Shown here piece after piece: positions 49,892-60,913 of a DNA stretch of 61,482 nucleotides (within the stretch, counting starts at the first letter, position 1; each line of letters begins with the position of its first letter). The stretch spans positions 1-61,482 of the forward strand of contig JAFKJY010000058.1 in NCBI GenBank assembly GCA_017305835.1, written 5' to 3'. The position numbers and the translations under genes were made by a program. The notes under the pieces are model-generated. The model made no database searches, had not been told where the DNA came from, and saw only the letters and a program-made list of their open reading frames with translations. The stretch is from Hyphomicrobiales bacterium (GTDB lineage: Bacteria; Pseudomonadota; Alphaproteobacteria; Rhizobiales; Rhizobiaceae).

Positions 49892-50706
49892 GCCTGCATC
49901 TCCATGGCGCGCGTGACCTCCTTGCCGAGCAGGGCCCAGATCTCGCCGCGCAGCTCGGCGAAGCGGGGGGTGTTCATCGTGTCGACCGTGCGCGGGCGCG
50001 GGATGTCGACATGGAAGGTCTCCAGCAGGCGACCGGGATGCGCGCTCATGACGATGACGCGGTCGCCGAGCAGGATCGCCTCGTCGAGGCTGTGGGTGAT
50101 GTAGACGACGGTCTTGTGCGTCTCCTCCCAGATGCGCAGCAGCTCGTCCTGGAGCACGATGCGGGTCTGGGCGTCGAGCGCGCCGAGCGGCTCGTCCATC
50201 AGCAGCACCTCGGGGTCGTTGGCGAGCGCGCGGATGATCGAGACGCGCTGCTTCATGCCGCCGGAGATCTGGCTCGGATAGTAGTTGGCGAACTTGCTCA
50301 AGCCGACGCGCTCCAGCCAGTGGCGGGCCGTCGCCAGCCGCTCGGCCTCGCCCACGCCCCGCATCTGGAGGCCGAAGGCGACGTTCTCGATGACGGTCTT
50401 CCACGGGAAGACGGCATATTCCTGGAAGACGACGCTGTTGAGCGGCTTCTTCGGGTCGACGCCCGGGCGCACGGTGATCGAGCCGGAGGACAGCGTGTCG
50501 AGCCCGGCGAGGATGCGCAGATAGGTGGACTTGCCGCAGCCGGACGGGCCGACGATGCAGACGAACTCGCGCTCGGCGACGTCGAGGTTGAAGTCGTCGA
50601 TCGCGGTGACCGGGCCGGCGAGCGTCGAATAGATCTTGGTGACGTTGCGGGAAACGATTTTGGGCTGCGCCGCCGGGGCCTTCGGCGTCGTCACGGCGTC
50701 CTGCAT
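49888..50706 (-). CDS. ABC transporter ATPase, SsuB/TauB-like
   Basis: 272 aa. Walker [10 protein letters not shown] (53-61), Q-loop VVFQEYAVFPWKTV, signature QISGGMKQRVSIIRAL, Walker B LLMDEPLGALD and switch histidine in VVYITHSLDEAILL. This sequence type energises nitrate/sulfonate/taurine-class importers. It overlaps the permease by 4 bp and follows the binding-protein gene after 57 bp containing a strong hairpin. Confidence 0.92.
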   Translation of the reverse strand: MQDAVTTPKAPAAQPKIVSRNVTKIYSTLAGPVTAIDDFNLDVAEREFVCIVGPSGCGKSTYLRILAGLDTLSSGSITVRPGVDPKKPLNSVVFQEYAVFPWKTVIENVAFGLQMRGVGEAERLATARHWLERVGLSKFANYYPSQISGGMKQRVSIIRALANDPEVLLMDEPLGALDAQTRIVLQDELLRIWEETHKTVVYITHSLDEAILLGDRVIVMSAHPGRLLETFHVDIPRPRTVDTMNTPRFAELRGEIWALLGKEVTRAMEMQA

Positions 50707-50732
50707 GGCCTGGCTCTCCCGCCCGATGGGGC

Positions 50733-50756
50733 GGCCGGCGGGAAGGCCCGCCGGCC
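50733..50756 (-). other. Intercistronic hairpin after the binding-protein gene
   Basis: GGCCGGCGGG (50733-50742) pairs with CCCGCCGGCC (50747-50756), loop AAGG, lying between the binding-protein stop and the ATPase start. Same placement as the hairpin between ugpB and ugpA. Confidence 0.7.
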
Positions 50757-50763
50757 GGCGCCG

Positions 50764-51807
50764 CTATTTCGCGGCCTTGCCGATGTCGGCGATGGCCTTG
50801 TCGACGAACTGGGTGTCGACGACCTTGGAGAGGTCGATCGGCTTGTCGTAGTCGGTGCGGCCGTTCTCGCGGTGCACGCGCTCGACGTCCTGCAGGCCCT
50901 CGACCGAGATCGTCAGGTCGGGATCGTAGATGACCGGGCTGCTCTTGCGCAGCGCCTCCTCGGTGGAGTTGGTGTAGGTCATGTAGCCGTCGAGGTTGTC
51001 CTTCGACAGGTAGTCGTCGCCCTGCATCATGCGGGCGGCCTCGGCCAGCGCCACGACGAAGCGCTCGGCGACGTCGGCGCGCTCCTTGATGAACTTGCCG
51101 GAGCCGACGAATGCGACCGTCATCAGGCCGGGAGTCAGGTCGGTGGCGAGCACCTTGGCGGTGCCGGCCTCGACCATCTGGTCGGAGAAGGGCGTGCCGG
51201 CGAGTGCGGCGTCGATCGAGCCGGACTGCATGGCGGCCGGCATGTCGGGGTTGCCGATGTTCATCAGCTCGACGTCGCGGATGGTGAGCTTGGCGCGCTC
51301 CAGCGCCTTGGCGGCGAGGTATTCGCCGCCGCTGCCGGGGCCGCCGGCGACCGCGACGCGCATGCCCTTCAGGTCGGCGATGTCCTTGACCTTGCCCTCG
51401 TCGGAGAGCGCCTTGCGCACCAGCAGCGCGGTCGGGCTGTTGGTCATGGGCTCCAGCGCGCCGGGCGCGATGACGCGGATGTCGAGGCCGCGGTTCCACG
51501 AGTTCCACAGCGAGGTGACGATGGCGATGCCGCCGACGTCGACGCTGCCCTGGGTCAGGAAGGCGATCGCCTCGGTGCCGGACTTGACCGGCTCGAGCTC
51601 GACGTCGAGGCCGTATTTGTCGAACAGGCCGCGCTGCTTGGCCACGTAGAGCGTGGCGAACTTCATGATCGGCACATAGGCGACCTTGACCTTCTGCGCC
51701 GGATCGAGCTTGGCCGGCGCCTCGGCCTGCGCGTTGACGGCGGCGGCCACCAGCACGACGCCCGCGAGCGCGGCAGCAAGCGCCCGGAACCTTCCCAGCA
51801 GTTTCAT
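50764..51807 (-). CDS. ABC transporter substrate-binding protein, SsuA/TauA/NMT1-like
   Basis: 347 aa. Signal peptide LAAALAGVVLVAAAVNAQAE, then the NMT1/SsuA-type fold: KVAYVPIMKFATLYVAKQRG, FDKYGLDVELEPVKSGTEAI, QGSVDVGGIAIVTSLWNSWN and GMRVAVAGGPGSGGEYLAAK. The class binds sulfonates, nitrate, taurine, thiamine precursors or aromatics; the ligand cannot be told here. AGGGAGAAACGTC precedes ATG 51807. First gene of the three-gene importer operon. Confidence 0.9.
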   Translation of the reverse strand: MKLLGRFRALAAALAGVVLVAAAVNAQAEAPAKLDPAQKVKVAYVPIMKFATLYVAKQRGLFDKYGLDVELEPVKSGTEAIAFLTQGSVDVGGIAIVTSLWNSWNRGLDIRVIAPGALEPMTNSPTALLVRKALSDEGKVKDIADLKGMRVAVAGGPGSGGEYLAAKALERAKLTIRDVELMNIGNPDMPAAMQSGSIDAALAGTPFSDQMVEAGTAKVLATDLTPGLMTVAFVGSGKFIKERADVAERFVVALAEAARMMQGDDYLSKDNLDGYMTYTNSTEEALRKSSPVIYDPDLTISVEGLQDVERVHRENGRTDYDKPIDLSKVVDTQFVDKAIADIGKAAK

Positions 51808-51850
51808 GACGTTTCTCCCTGTTGCAGGTTGCCCTGTCTGACTCTTTTTT

Positions 51851-51901
51851 CCAGCAGCATTTCCGGACGCAAAACCGCTTCGCACTTTTGCTGGAAATGC
51901 T
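51851..51901. repeat. Palindromic intergenic repeat upstream of the importer operon
   Basis: AGCATTTCC (51856-51864) and GGAAATGCT (51893-51901) are perfect inverted repeats around a centre containing AAAACCGCTTCGCACTTTTG; CCAGCA and TGCTGG extend the symmetry. I recognise the type as a frequent rhizobial intergenic palindrome. It lies 43-94 bp before the binding-protein start and may overlap its promoter. Confidence 0.75.
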
Positions 51902-52000
51902 CCCCGGGGCCAGGGAACCTCGTCCGCCCCGTCCCATCGTGACGCTTGTAAGCGCGACGATACAGATGTCAACGAAGTGTTGGCGGGGCGGGGAGGTGGC

Positions 52001-52615
52001 TCAGAGACGCCGGACGGGCTGGCGCAACACGGTCTTCAGCTTCTCCGGCGCCGTGCGGCGCGGGTCGCCGATGTAGATCTCGTGATGGCGGCCGGTCTCC
52101 TTCAGCCCATTGGCGGGCAGGAATTCCCCGTGCAGGCGGGCGAGCGTCGGGCCTTCGGCGCTGTAGGGGCCGACATGCATGACCTGCACCGACAGGCCCT
52201 CGTCGTAATCCTCCAGCCGCAGGCCCGGGGGCGGCGTGCCGAGCTTTTCGCGCGCGCGGGCGACGGCCGCGTCGAACATCGGCCGGGCGATCCAGTCGGG
52301 CTGCATGATCATCATGGTCCACTGCCAGCGGCTCTTGTCGCCGCGGACGAAGTCGGCCATGTCGTCGGCCCACCACAGGCCTTCCAGCGGCGCGACGGTG
52401 TAGTCGCGGCCGAGCTCGCGTTTGGAGGCGAACTTCAGCGCGTAGCTGACGCCGTAGAGCCACTGGACGGCGGCCTTGTAGTCTTCCGAGACGTTGGGGT
52501 CGCCCTTGCCGTCGACCATGGCGAACTGCATCTTCGGAACGTCGACGATCGTGAAGCGGCCCACCGGCGGCTGCCACAGCGCCTTCATCGTCTTCCTGAA
52601 GTCGAGCTTTTCCAC
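52001..52615 (-). CDS. GyrI-like small-molecule-binding domain protein
   Basis: 204 aa. The GyrI-like/SOUL-type fold is shown by [20 protein letters not shown], then [38 protein letters not shown], and [40 protein letters not shown]. No DNA-binding domain is attached. These proteins bind hydrophobic or cationic compounds; some act as hydrolases. It stands alone on the minus strand, 193 bp from the importer operon. Confidence 0.85.
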   Translation of the reverse strand: MEKLDFRKTMKALWQPPVGRFTIVDVPKMQFAMVDGKGDPNVSEDYKAAVQWLYGVSYALKFASKRELGRDYTVAPLEGLWWADDMADFVRGDKSRWQWTMMIMQPDWIARPMFDAAVARAREKLGTPPPGLRLEDYDEGLSVQVMHVGPYSAEGPTLARLHGEFLPANGLKETGRHHEIYIGDPRRTAPEKLKTVLRQPVRRL

Positions 52616-52654
52616 GCGGCTCCCCGGAACGGCATCGAGGCCGACGAGATCGAA

Positions 52655-52683
52655 TCAAAAAACCCGGCCTGGGGCCGGGTTTC
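52655..52683 (-). terminator. Rho-independent terminator of rpoD
   Basis: AAACCCGGCC (52660-52669) pairs with GGCCGGGTTT (52673-52682). On the minus strand the stem runs into TTTTTTGATT. It begins 10 bp past the rpoD stop. Confidence 0.9.
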
Positions 52684-52692
52684 CTTGAGTTT

Positions 52693-54717
<2,025 letters not shown>

Positions 54718-55044
54718 TCCTTCAACGTCTCCAAGCGGCCGGACCGGAAAAGCCCCGCACAGGCGTGGGAACCACTCGCCGCATTCGTTCCCGCAGGTAC
54801 ACCAGTCCCGTTAAATCGCGATTAACCCTGACATATAGAGGGACGGGCAAGCTCGTCCACAAAGCTCATAATATGCCTGACGATCGTGCACGGCGGACTT
54901 CCTTCCGCCGATTTTTCCGAATCGTCTGATTCCGTCATTCTTCTGCAAGGTCAAGCGCCCTGCCACGATTCGCCCCCAAAAAGCGAATCACCCGCTCCCT
55001 TTGCGGCGGTTCCGGGCCATCCCGGCCGATCCGGCCTGCCCCGA
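54718..55044 (-). other. Intergenic region between dnaG and rpoD
   Basis: 327 bp with no gene. The rpoD promoter is proposed within it; the remainder near the dnaG end is GGCCGG-rich with several short inverted repeats but no clean terminator. Confidence 0.6.
54833..54862 (-). promoter_or_regulatory. Candidate rpoD promoter
   Basis: On the minus strand, TTGTGG (54862-54857) and CTATAT (54838-54833) are 18 bp apart, matching alphaproteobacterial sigma-70 form. It lies 116 bp before the rpoD start. Confidence 0.5.
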
Positions 55045-56994
55045 CTATCCCCGGCCGACCCGGCCGGACTGTACGCCGAAACCCTCGATCAGGGCTTCCG
55101 TCGCCTGCACGTCCCGCAACTGGGCCTGGATGGCCACGAGATGGCGAATGTTCTCTTCCGTCGGATCGTTGGCCAGCGCCAGCTCCGCAGCCTTCAGCTC
55201 CTTATTTAGAAAGCCGGCGGTCCGGTGCAAGTGGAGGGCCTGGAGGAAGGCGTCGCGCGCGTCCTCGAAGGCGGCGTCCTCGAGCGCGGGCCACAGCCGG
55301 GCCTTGCGGACCAGGTCGACGGCGCGCTGCCAGGGTTCGGCGAGCCCTAGCGCGGAGAACGCGGCGACAAGCCCGTCACGGTCGACGTCGTGGTCGTGGG
55401 CGAAGGCGTCGAGCAGGGCGGACTTCAGCCGCTGCAGTTCGGCGTGGGAGACCTCCAGCCGCTCGGCCGCGTCGAAATTCTCGTCGACCAGATGCGGATG
55501 GTTGACCAGTGCGACGACGAGGGTCGCCTCGCGCAGCGGCATGGAGCGGGCGGCGGAGCGGACAAGCGCCGAGCGGGCGAGGCTCTCGGAGACGGCGAGG
55601 CGGCCTGCCGCGAGCGCGCCGCCCTGCCGCCCGCCGCCGCCGCGGAAGCCACCCGCGCCGCCGCGCTCGCCGGAGGAGCGCTCGCCGCCGCGGCGGATGC
55701 CGAAGAAGCTCTGCACGCGGTCGCGCATCTCCTGCTGGTAATGGAAGCGCACGCTCTCGTCGCGGATGCGGCCGGTCAGCTCGCGCAGCCGCTTCTCCAG
55801 CTCGGCGCGGCGCTCCGGCGTGTCGAAGGTGCCGCCGGCGGTCTCGCGCATCCACAACAGGTCGGCGAGCGGGCGGGCGTCGGCGAGCACGGCGCGGAAG
55901 GCGTCGGAGCCGCCGGTCCGCACCAGATCGTCGGGATCCTGTCCCTCGGGCAGCAGGGCGAAGCGCAGCGTGCGGCCGGGCGCGATCATCGGCAGGGCGA
56001 GGTCGGCCGCCCGCCACGCGGCCTTGAGGCCGGCCTGGTCGCCGTCGAAGCACATGACTGGCTCGCCGCTCATCTGCCACAGGAGCTCGAGCTGGCGCTC
56101 GGTGAGCGCGGTGCCGAGCGGGGCGACGACGTTGTCGAAGCCGGCCTGGGCGAGCGCGATCACGTCCATGTAGCCTTCGACGGCAATCACCGTGCCGCCG
56201 CCATTTGGGCCGCCGCGCGCCAGCCCCTTGCGGGCGCGGGCGAAGTTGAACAGCACGTTGCCCTTGTGGAAGAGCTCGGTCTCCGGCGAGTTCAGGTACT
56301 TTGCGGGCACGTCGGGCGACATGGCGCGGCCGCCGAAGGCGATGATGCGGCCGCGCGCGTCGGGGATCGGGAACATGACGCGGTCGCGGAAACGGTCGTA
56401 GGAGACCGGCACGTCCGGCCCGGAGACGAGCAGGCCGCAGGCCTCCATCTGCGCCTTCTCGACGCCCTTGCCGGCGAGGAACTCCTTCAGCGCGTTGCGG
56501 CTGTCGGGCGCGTAGCCCAAGCGGAACTCCTGCTGGGTGACGGAGGTGAGCGCCCGCTCGCGCAGATAGGCGCGGGCCCTGGCGCCGGTGGCGGACTGGA
56601 GCTGGTCCTGGAAGAAGCGGGCGGCGAGTTCCATCACGTCGGTGAGGGAGGCGCGCTCCTTCTCGCGGCGCTCCTCCTGCTCGTCGCGCGCGGGCATGGG
56701 CACGCCGGCCATGTCGGCGATCTTCTCCACCGCCTCGGGGAAGCTCAGCCCGTCGAGCTCGGTCAGGAAGCGGAAATGGTCGCCCGAGACGCCGCAGCCG
56801 AAGCAATGGTAGCGGCCCTTGCGGTCCTCGCAGTGGAAGGACGGTGTCTTCTCGCCGTGGAACGGACAGCAGGCCCAGAAATCGCCGCGCGGAGCGTTGG
56901 TCTTCTTCCGGTCCCACTGGACGCGCGTGCCGATCACGGCCGAAATCGGCACGCGTCCGCGAATCTCGTCGAGGAAGGAATCGGAAAAGCGCAT
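55045..56994 (-). CDS. dnaG: DNA primase DnaG
   Basis: 649 aa. The zinc-binding domain has C43-P-F-H46 and C64-F-G-C67 (CHC2 type). The TOPRIM core shows VIAVEGYMDVIALAQAGFDN and VMCFDGDQAGLKAAWRAADL with its acidic metal ligands, preceded by IIAFGGRAMSPDVPAKYLNS. The C-terminal ~200 residues form the helicase-binding domain. It makes RNA primers for replication together with DnaB. Start MRFSDSFLDEIRGRVPISAV is canonical. dnaG precedes rpoD as in other macromolecular-synthesis loci; rpsU is not adjacent. Confidence 0.98.
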   Translation of the reverse strand: MRFSDSFLDEIRGRVPISAVIGTRVQWDRKKTNAPRGDFWACCPFHGEKTPSFHCEDRKGRYHCFGCGVSGDHFRFLTELDGLSFPEAVEKIADMAGVPMPARDEQEERREKERASLTDVMELAARFFQDQLQSATGARARAYLRERALTSVTQQEFRLGYAPDSRNALKEFLAGKGVEKAQMEACGLLVSGPDVPVSYDRFRDRVMFPIPDARGRIIAFGGRAMSPDVPAKYLNSPETELFHKGNVLFNFARARKGLARGGPNGGGTVIAVEGYMDVIALAQAGFDNVVAPLGTALTERQLELLWQMSGEPVMCFDGDQAGLKAAWRAADLALPMIAPGRTLRFALLPEGQDPDDLVRTGGSDAFRAVLADARPLADLLWMRETAGGTFDTPERRAELEKRLRELTGRIRDESVRFHYQQEMRDRVQSFFGIRRGGERSSGERGGAGGFRGGGGRQGGALAAGRLAVSESLARSALVRSAARSMPLREATLVVALVNHPHLVDENFDAAERLEVSHAELQRLKSALLDAFAHDHDVDRDGLVAAFSALGLAEPWQRAVDLVRKARLWPALEDAAFEDARDAFLQALHLHRTAGFLNKELKAAELALANDPTEENIRHLVAIQAQLRDVQATEALIEGFGVQSGRVGRG

Positions 56995-57143
56995 CGATAG
57001 ACCCTATTGTCCCGCGCCGGCGCAGGCCACGCCCGGCACCGTTTAAATCGGTGGAGCGCATGTGGAAATCCAACCCGGGGCGGAAAGAGGCGGCTCGGCG
57101 GGCGCGTTTGGCGCGCGGCGCGCGGAATGCTAGATTGGTGTGC

Positions 57144-57371
57144 ATGAACGCCCAGTTGCGCAACATCCTGAAGAATGCCGAGTCCTGGCCGGAAGACGAC
57201 CAGCAGGAACTGATCGCCTTCGCGCGCGAGATCGAGGCGCGCCGCAAGGGCGTCTACGTGCTTGACGAGGACGAGCGCGCAGCGATCGAGGAGGGGCTGG
57301 CGCAGGCGGGCCGGGGAGAGTTCGCGACCGACGAGGAGGTGGCGGCGCTGTTCAAGCGCTACGGCGCATGA
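57144..57371 (+). CDS. Antitoxin-like protein paired with ParE
   Basis: 75 aa. Helical N-terminus (NAQLRNILKNAESWPEDDQQ, then ELIAFAREIEARRKGVYVLD), followed by DERAAIEEGLAQAGRGEFAT and DEEVAALFKRYGA. The G(E/K)FA(S/T)DEEVxA-F ending is characteristic of antitoxins paired with ParE/RelE toxins. No clear ribbon-helix-helix is present. Its last four bases overlap the ParE start (ATGA). Located directly upstream of, and divergent from, dnaG. Confidence 0.82.
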   Translation: MNAQLRNILKNAESWPEDDQQELIAFAREIEARRKGVYVLDEDERAAIEEGLAQAGRGEFATDEEVAALFKRYGA

Positions 57372-57652
57372 GGCTCCGCTACACCAAGCGGGCACTCGCC
57401 GACATCGACCGCATCGGCTCCTATCTTTCCGAGCGCTCTCCGCAGGGCGCCGCGAACGTGCTGTCGCGGATCGAAGGCGTGATCTCCAGTCTTGCCGACC
57501 ATCCGCGCTCCGGTCGCGCGACCGACCGGCGGGACGTGCGGGTACGGGTCGCCGGCGAATATTCCTATCTCGTCTTCTACAGGGTGAGGACAGACGGCGA
57601 CGTCAGCATCCTGCATGTGCGGCATGCTGCGCGCAGGCCGTTCGCGCGATAG
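57368..57652 (+). CDS. ParE-type toxin
   Basis: 94 aa, RelE/ParE superfamily: LRYTKRALADIDRIGSYLSE, then SPQGAANVLSRIEGVISSLA, HPRSGRATDRRDVRVRVAGE and YSYLVFYRVRTDGDVSILHV, ending RHAARRPFAR. Coupled to the antitoxin by a 4-bp overlap. Distinct in sequence from the parE at 41680. Confidence 0.88.
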   Translation: MRLRYTKRALADIDRIGSYLSERSPQGAANVLSRIEGVISSLADHPRSGRATDRRDVRVRVAGEYSYLVFYRVRTDGDVSILHVRHAARRPFAR

Positions 57653-57670
57653 GTGGCCCCGCGCAAGGGT

Positions 57671-57721
57671 CCCCCACTCCGTCGCCGCTTTGCGGCGCCA
57701 CCTCTCCCCCACGGAGTGGGG
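57671..57721. repeat. Short copy of the 13-bp-ended palindromic element
   Basis: Begins CCCCCACTCCGTC as at 16575 and ends ACGGAGTGGGG (57711-57721), with only about 28 bp between the arms. It looks like a deleted form of the 114-bp element at 16575-16688. It lies 19 bp after the ParE-type stop. Confidence 0.8.
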
Positions 57722-57848
57722 TAGAGGAAGGGCGCAAGTCTTCCTGACACCCCGCCTGCACAAAATCTGGAGGCTGGTCCATAGAAAATCGATTGCGGGG
57801 AGCGTCGTGGCGTGGTCTTAGGCCGCCTTTCGTCCTGCAGAGCCCGCC

Positions 57849-59033
57849 ATGTCGCTGCCCCTGATCGCCCTGTTCGTCGCCGCCTTCGCCTTCGGCACCA
57901 CCGAATTCGTCATCGCCGGCATCCTGCCGCAGGTGGCAGAGGGGCTGGCCGTGTCGATCCCGCAGGCCGGCGTGCTGGTGTCGGGCTACGCGATCGGCAT
58001 CGCCATCGGCGGGCCGCTGGCGACGATCGCCACGGCGCGGGTGCCGCGCCGCACGTTGCTGATCGCGCTGGCGCTCGTCTTCACCGCGGGGCAGGTGGCC
58101 TGCGCGCTGGCGCCCGGCTTCGGCTCGATGCTGGCCGCCCGCGTCGGCGTGTCGGTGGCGCACGGCGTCTTCTTCGGCGTGGCGATGGTGGTGGCCGTCG
58201 GCCTCGTCAAGCCGCAACAGCGCGGGTTCGCGGTCGCGATCGTGCTCGCCGGCCTCACCGTCTCCAACATCATCGGCGTGCCGGCGGGGGCGGCGATCGG
58301 CAACCTCTACGGCTGGCGCGCGACCTTCTGGGCGATGTTCGGCCTCGGTGCCGTGGCGACGGTCGCGATGCTGCTGCTGCTTCCCGCCGCAACGGCGGGC
58401 GCGGCTGCCGCCGCCGGCTTCGGCCGCGAGGTGAGGGTGCTGGCGCGCCAGCAGGTGTGGACCTCGCTGATCATGATGCTGCTCCTGATGATCGGGCAGT
58501 ACGTGCCGTTCACCTACATCGCGCCGATGCTGCGCGACGTGACCGGGCTGAGCGCGGCCGCGATCCCCGTCGTGCTGCTGGTCAACGGCGTCGGCGCCAC
58601 GCTCGGCGTGTTCGCCGGCGGACGGCTCGCCGCACTTCCGCACTACATGCGGCTGATGGTCGGCCTGATGGTCGTCCAGTCGGGCGTGCTCGCCATCTTC
58701 TACGGCGTCAGTCCGCATCCCTGGCCGGCGATCGCGGCGGTGCTCGTGTGGGGATGCCTCAACTTCACCATCGGCACGCTGATCCAGACGCGCATCCTCG
58801 GCTGGGCGGCGGATGCGCCCAACCTCGCCTCGTCGCTGATCCCGGCGGGCTTCAACTTCGGCATCGCGATTGCCGCCTCGATCGGCGGGCTGCTGATCGA
58901 CGGCGGCTACGGCTACCGCAGCCTGCCGGTGCTCGGCATCTTCGCCATGCTCGCCGCGGCGGGCGTGGCGGCGCTCTCCTGGGCGCAGGAGCTGCGCAGC
59001 GGCGTACCGTCGCCGGCCGCCGCGCCACATTGA
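57849..59033 (+). CDS. MFS transporter, DHA1 family (AraJ/YdhP-like)
   Basis: 394 aa with twelve predicted helices. The start LIALFVAAFAFGTTEFVIAG and following ILPQVAEGLAVSIPQAGVLV, SGYAIGIAIGGPLATIATAR are typical of the arabinose-efflux-like DHA1 group, and GVFFGVAMVVAVGLVKPQQR, AGLTVSNIIGVPAGAAIGNL contain the proline-rich motif C of exporters. Probably a drug or sugar efflux pump. It stands alone; upstream is a palindromic repeat and the ParE module. Confidence 0.88.
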   Translation: MSLPLIALFVAAFAFGTTEFVIAGILPQVAEGLAVSIPQAGVLVSGYAIGIAIGGPLATIATARVPRRTLLIALALVFTAGQVACALAPGFGSMLAARVGVSVAHGVFFGVAMVVAVGLVKPQQRGFAVAIVLAGLTVSNIIGVPAGAAIGNLYGWRATFWAMFGLGAVATVAMLLLLPAATAGAAAAAGFGREVRVLARQQVWTSLIMMLLLMIGQYVPFTYIAPMLRDVTGLSAAAIPVVLLVNGVGATLGVFAGGRLAALPHYMRLMVGLMVVQSGVLAIFYGVSPHPWPAIAAVLVWGCLNFTIGTLIQTRILGWAADAPNLASSLIPAGFNFGIAIAASIGGLLIDGGYGYRSLPVLGIFAMLAAAGVAALSWAQELRSGVPSPAAAPH

Positions 59034-59111
59034 CGAACGGCGCCAAAAAGATTATCCGGCTAATCTAATCGCGCTCCGGAACATTCCGCGTCGCGGGCTA
59101 TTGTCCGGACC

Positions 59112-59168
59112 ATGAACACCCTTTCTTCTTCCCCATTCCGGCCCGCAAGGGGCCGTTGCCGGCGATGA
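59112..59168 (+). CDS. Possible leader peptide overlapping the Na/Pi cotransporter start
   Basis: 18 codons (MNTLSSSPFRPARGRCRR) ending in TGA that overlaps the ATG at 59165 as ATGA. Its presence could couple translation of the transporter to that of the leader. No strong ribosome-binding site is visible, so it is only a candidate. Confidence 0.35.
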   Translation: MNTLSSSPFRPARGRCRR

Positions 59169-60826
59169 GCGGCTCGCTCGTCCTGCTGCACCTGGCCGGC
59201 GCCGTCGCGCTGCTGCTGTGGGCGACGCGGATGGTGCGCACCGGCGTCGAGCGCGCCTATGGCGACGTGCTGCGCCACAAGCTGCGCGAGACGATGCGCA
59301 ACCCGCTGATGGCGGTGCTGACGGGCGGGGCGCTGTCAATCGCGTTGCAGAGCTCGACGGCGGTGACGCTGCTGGTCGCCTCCTTCGCCGGGTCGGGCAT
59401 CGTCGGCGGCATGGCCGGCCAGCTCGCGGTGCGCGGCGCCGAGGTGGGCTCGGCGCTGGTGGTCAAGATCCTCACCTTCGACCTGTCGCTGCTGGTGCCG
59501 ATCTGCATCGCCGGCGGCACGGCGATGTTCATGGCGACGGAGCGCAGGGCGTGGCGGCAGTTCGGCCGCATCCTCGTCGGCATCGGCCTGATGCTGCTTT
59601 CGCTGGAGCTGGTCGGGCAGGCGTCGGAACCGCTGCGCGACAGCCAGCTCCTGCCGGTCATCGTCGAATATTTCTCCGGCGACCTCGTCACCGCCTTCCT
59701 GCTGGCCGGGCTGGTGACCTGGCTGTTCCATTCCTCGATCGCGGCGGTGCTGCTGCTGGTCACGCTCGCCGGGCGCGGCTTCATCCCGCCCGAGCTCGGC
59801 ATCGCCATGGTGCTCGGCGTCAATCTCGGCAGCTCGGTGATCGCGCCGGTGCTGACGCGCGGCTCGCCGGCGGCCGTGCGGGTGGTGCCAGTCGGCAACC
59901 TGCTGATGCGCGGGCTCGGCTCGGTTGTCATGCTGGCGCTGTTCCTCGCCTTCAGGCCGTCGCCGGCGCTGCTGGGATCGAGCGCGGCCGACCAGATCGT
60001 CAACGCCCACATCGCCTTCAACGTGATCATCCTGCTCGCCGGCATCCCGGTCGCGCGGCTGGTCTATTGGGCCTCGCAGAAGATCGTGGCGCTCGGCCAG
60101 CCGGCCGAGGCGAAGCAGCTCAGCATCGCCGACGTCACCGCGCTCGACCCGACCGCGCTCGACCAGCCCTCGGTGGCGCTCGCCAACGCCACGCGCGAGG
60201 TGGTGGGCGTGTGCGAGATCGTGGAGCTGATGCTGCGCAACATCATGGAGCTCTACGAGGACGCCGACCGCGAGCGGATCGACGCGCTCGCCGCGCTCGA
60301 CGACCAGGTCGACCGCAAGCACGCGGCGATCAAGCTCTACCTCGCCCGCATCACCACGCAGCAGATGACCGAATGGGAGGCGACGCGGCTGCAGGAGCTG
60401 CTCGGCGCCTGCGTCAAGCTCGAGCAGGTCGGCGACATCATCGTGCGCAACATGCTGGTGCACGTGCGCAAGAAGCTGGAGCGCGGGCTGACCTTCACGC
60501 CCGAGGGCTGGCGCGAGCTGTCGAACCTGCACAAGCAGGTGCTGGCCAATGCGCGGCTGGCCTTCAACGTGCTCGTCTCGCGCGACGCGGAGACGGCGCG
60601 GCAGCTCGTGCGCGAGAAGGACCGGCTGCGCGACGCCGAGAAGGAAACCAGCCGCCTCCATTTCGAGCGGCTGCGCGAGGGGACCGCCAAGAGCGTCGAG
60701 ACCAGCTCGCTGCACCTCGACACGATCCGCGACCTGAAGCAGATCAACTCGCTGCTCGCCTCGATGGCCTATCCGGTGCTGGAGGAGCACGGATTGTTGA
60801 GCCATACGCGGCTGAAGGCGGTGTAG
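59165..60826 (+). CDS. Na+/phosphate cotransporter with PhoU-like C-terminus
   Basis: 553 aa. The membrane half (about 1-310) has two inverted QSS-type repeats: LSIALQSSTAVTLLVASFAG and TWLFHSSIAAVLLLVTLAGR, the hallmark of NptA/YjbB transporters. The cytosolic half (about 340-540) is helical with PhoU-like repeats (REVVGVCEIVELMLRNIMEL, then LDDQVDRKHAAIKLYLARIT). YjbB-type proteins move phosphate, often outward. ATG 59165 is preferred; TTG 59156 is in frame just upstream. AAGGGG lies 11 nt before the ATG. Confidence 0.9.
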   Translation: MSGSLVLLHLAGAVALLLWATRMVRTGVERAYGDVLRHKLRETMRNPLMAVLTGGALSIALQSSTAVTLLVASFAGSGIVGGMAGQLAVRGAEVGSALVVKILTFDLSLLVPICIAGGTAMFMATERRAWRQFGRILVGIGLMLLSLELVGQASEPLRDSQLLPVIVEYFSGDLVTAFLLAGLVTWLFHSSIAAVLLLVTLAGRGFIPPELGIAMVLGVNLGSSVIAPVLTRGSPAAVRVVPVGNLLMRGLGSVVMLALFLAFRPSPALLGSSAADQIVNAHIAFNVIILLAGIPVARLVYWASQKIVALGQPAEAKQLSIADVTALDPTALDQPSVALANATREVVGVCEIVELMLRNIMELYEDADRERIDALAALDDQVDRKHAAIKLYLARITTQQMTEWEATRLQELLGACVKLEQVGDIIVRNMLVHVRKKLERGLTFTPEGWRELSNLHKQVLANARLAFNVLVSRDAETARQLVREKDRLRDAEKETSRLHFERLREGTAKSVETSSLHLDTIRDLKQINSLLASMAYPVLEEHGLLSHTRLKAV

Positions 60827-60830
60827 ATTC

Positions 60831-60865
60831 GGGTGAGGGCAGGGGCGTCGGGCCGCCCCTCACCC
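60831..60865. terminator. Hairpin between convergent genes
   Basis: GGGTGAGG (60831-60838) pairs with CCTCACCC (60858-60865), extended by GGGGC with GCCCC after a short bulge. It is followed by TTATA on the plus strand. It sits 5 bp after the Na/Pi stop and may end both transcripts. Confidence 0.55.
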
Positions 60866-60913
60866 TTATACTCGCCGTGAAGGACGGGGAGAGGGAGGCC
60901 TCGACGTTGCGGC

